From Caldilinea sp. (GTDB lineage: Bacteria; Chloroflexota; Anaerolineae; Caldilineales; Caldilineaceae): a stretch of 8,464 bases of DNA. The notes below the pieces were generated by a model. The model had not been told where the DNA came from and ran no database searches. It saw only the letters and a program-made list of their open reading frames with translations. Location of the stretch: assembly GCA_026389955.1 (NCBI GenBank), contig JAPLGY010000473.1:1-8464 (forward strand). The letters run 5' to 3'. Positions 6,915 through 8,464 of the stretch are shown here, one piece after another. Positions within the stretch are counted from its first letter, which is position 1; every line of letters starts with the position of its first letter. The position numbers and the translations under genes were made by a program.

Positions 6915-8330
6915 ATGAGTCTCAAGTGTCTTGCACCCAAAGATGTGACTGCTGCGATCGAGGCGAACCAGATCGAGTTCGTAGATCTCAAATTTACCGA
7001 TCTGTACGGCCAGTGGCAGCATTTTTCGGTGCCGGTCGACTATTACGACGAAGACGATCTGTTCAAGAGCGGGCTGGGGTTTGATGGGTCGTCGATCCGG
7101 GGGTTCAAATCGATCGAGAGCAGCGACATGCTGCTGGTCTGTGACCCGACCACAGCGTTTATTGACCCGGTCTGTGCGCACCCGACCCTGAGCGTGATCG
7201 CCAATGTCTATGAGCCAGGCACCCTGGATCCCTTTGGCCGCGACCCCCGCAACGTGATTCGCCGCGCCGAGGCGTACATGCAGCAAAACGGTTTCGCCGA
7301 CACGATGTACTGCGGCCCCGAGGCAGAATTCTTTATTTTTGACCAGGTGATGTACGAGACCGGCCGGTATTCTTCGGCGTATGGGATCGAAAGCAGCGAG
7401 GCCATCTGGACCTCGGGCGAATGGGGGCCAGGCCACAAGGTGGGCTACAAAGGGGGGTATTTCCCGGTCGCTCCCTACGATCTCTTCCAAGACATCCGTT
7501 CGGAGATGGTCAATGAGATGATCAAGGCGGGCTTGAAGGTCGAGCGCCATCACCATGAGGTCGCCACGGCCGGTCAGACGGAGATCGACCTCAAGTTTGC
7601 TCCGATGATCCAGATGGCGGACTGGATGCAGATCTACAAATATATTGTCAAAAATGTGGCAGCCAAGCACGGCAAGACAGCCACCTTTATGCCCAAGCCG
7701 CTCTTCGAAGACAATGGTTCGGGCATGCATGTCCATCAAAGCCTGTGGAAAGATGGCAAGCCACTCTTTGCTGGAGACAAATATGCCGGGCTGAGCCAGG
7801 AGGCGATCTGGTACATTGGCGGAATTCTCAAGCACATCAACTCGCTGCTGGCCATCTGTGCGCCGACGACCAACAGCTACCGCCGTCTTGTGCCCGGCTA
7901 TGAGGCGCCGGTCGTGATCGCCTATTCGGCCCGCAACCGTTCGGCGGCCTGCCGAATCCCGGTCTCTTCGCAGTCGCCCAAAGCCAAGCGTGTGGAGTTC
8001 CGTTGCCCAGACCCTGCGGCCAACCCCTATCTTGCTTTCTCAGCGATGCTGATGGCAGGGCTGGACGGGATCAAGAACCAGATCGACCCGGGCAACCCGT
8101 CCGAGATGGATCTGTTCGAGGGCGAGACGTTGAAGAAGGTGCGCACCGTCGAAGGGTCGCTCTCGGCTGTGCTGGATGCGCTCGAGGCGGACCATGACTA
8201 TCTGACGGCAGGCGGTGTCTTCAGCGAAGAGCTGCTTGAAACCTACATTCAATACAAGCGGATCAGCGAATTCGATGCAGTCCGTCTGCGCCCGCATCCG
8301 CATGAATTTGTGATGTACTACGGCGTGTGA
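6915..8330 (+). CDS. glnA: Glutamine synthetase, type I
   Basis: It makes glutamine from glutamate, ammonia and ATP in the cytoplasm, as a dodecamer in this family. It has 471 residues, full length. Motifs: F-D-G-S-S-I-R-G-F at 56-64; the metal-binding glutamates in G-P-E-A-E-F-F at 134-140; H-H-H-E-V-A-T-A-G-Q-T-E-I-D at 212-225; the ATP-site G-S-G-M-H-V-H-Q-S-L-W at 268-278; the flap G-Y-E-A-P at 328-332; and R-N-R-S-A-A-C-R-I-P at 340-349. The insertion between about 150 and 175 (I-E-S-S-E-A-I-W and after) resembles the GSI-beta subgroup. The loop that normally carries the adenylylated Tyr (about 397) reads E-M-D-L-F-E-G-E-T, with Phe401 and no Tyr, so control by adenylylation is unlikely. 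The ATG at 6915 has AGGAG 10 nt upstream. The gene has its own promoter region and terminator and looks monocistronic. Confidence 0.98.
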   Translation: MSLKCLAPKDVTAAIEANQIEFVDLKFTDLYGQWQHFSVPVDYYDEDDLFKSGLGFDGSSIRGFKSIESSDMLLVCDPTTAFIDPVCAHPTLSVIANVYEPGTLDPFGRDPRNVIRRAEAYMQQNGFADTMYCGPEAEFFIFDQVMYETGRYSSAYGIESSEAIWTSGEWGPGHKVGYKGGYFPVAPYDLFQDIRSEMVNEMIKAGLKVERHHHEVATAGQTEIDLKFAPMIQMADWMQIYKYIVKNVAAKHGKTATFMPKPLFEDNGSGMHVHQSLWKDGKPLFAGDKYAGLSQEAIWYIGGILKHINSLLAICAPTTNSYRRLVPGYEAPVVIAYSARNRSAACRIPVSSQSPKAKRVEFRCPDPAANPYLAFSAMLMAGLDGIKNQIDPGNPSEMDLFEGETLKKVRTVEGSLSAVLDALEADHDYLTAGGVFSEELLETYIQYKRISEFDAVRLRPHPHEFVMYYGV

Positions 8331-8357
8331 AGATGCTGCCCCCGCGGGCCGCAGTGC

Positions 8358-8395
8358 AACACCCGTGCCCGGCCAACCGGCCGGGCACGGGTGTT
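8358..8395 (+). terminator. Terminator hairpin after glnA
   Basis: AACACCCGTGCCCGGCC (8358-8374) and its exact reverse complement (8379-8395) form a perfect 17-bp, GC-rich stem with a 4-nt AACC loop, 27 nt after the glnA stop. Only a weak T-containing run (CGCTTGTC) follows, so it may act in both directions or also protect the 3' end. Confidence 0.75.
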
Positions 8396-8443
8396 CGCTT
8401 GTCAGCACAATGCTGTCGGCCAACAAGGGAAACACCCCTCTGG

Positions 8444-8464
8444 CTGGCGAGGGTATCTCGCCGG
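8444..8464. other. Small hairpin at the right edge
   Basis: CTGGCGAG (8444-8451) pairs with CTCGCCGG (8457-8464): eight pairs including one G-U, with a 5-nt loop. It may continue beyond the window. It could be a terminator of a gene arriving from the right; nothing else in 8396-8464 looks coding. Confidence 0.3.

Noticed and set aside
6891..7835. A 314-codon minus-strand open frame opposite glnA
   Set aside because: It is the complement of a fully conserved glutamine synthetase, with no motif or ribosome-binding site of its own.
1..8464. CRISPR arrays, tRNA or rRNA genes, riboswitches
   Set aside because: No regularly spaced repeats, cloverleaf or rRNA-like stretches were seen by eye on either strand. 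The glnA leader (about 55 nt) is too short and lacks an obvious riboswitch fold.

Overview
The window is a GC-rich bacterial chromosome segment carrying ordinary housekeeping genes. Gene content and protein style (a HolA start of the MIYLLLG-DEYL type, a DUF6391-like fragment, a BisC-like molybdopterin oxidoreductase, a Mn-type superoxide dismutase and a type I glutamine synthetase) suggest Chloroflexota, perhaps the Anaerolineae/Caldilineae side. That placement is inferred from recalled family resemblance, not from a search.

Left block (1-2596, all minus strand). Read in the direction of transcription: transketolase (tkt, intact); a truncated DUF6391-like gene starting 2 nt after the tkt stop; the C-terminal remnant of an IS200/IS605-type TnpB in another frame; then the first 41 codons of holA (DNA polymerase III delta), which runs off the left edge. 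This looks like a tkt-DUF6391-holA transcription unit damaged by a transposon that has since decayed. Bases 124-544 contain only these two broken genes.

Middle block (2597-4615, plus strand). A membrane-anchored YkuE-like metallophosphoesterase diverges from tkt. A 204-bp gap and then an intact Mn/Fe superoxide dismutase follow. A strong imperfect hairpin just after sod abuts the stop of the converging oxidoreductase and probably terminates both strands.

Right block. A molybdopterin oxidoreductase on the minus strand (4616-6648) is broken. Its N-terminal Fe-S part and its large C-terminal part are in different frames, and about 45-50 residues expected between them are missing, including the stretch where the family places its molybdenum ligand. 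A 266-bp AT-rich divergent region holds two abutting inverted repeats upstream of an intact glutamine synthetase (glnA, plus strand). glnA ends in a perfect 17-bp terminator hairpin. Bases 8396-8464 show only small hairpins.

Working together: carbon (tkt) and nitrogen (glnA) metabolism, oxidative-stress defence (sod) and replication (holA) are adjacent but not obviously one pathway. I found no convincing new multi-gene system. The items most worth a second look are the internally deleted oxidoreductase, the TnpB scar with its nested hairpin next to holA, and the palindromic operator-like site upstream of glnA.
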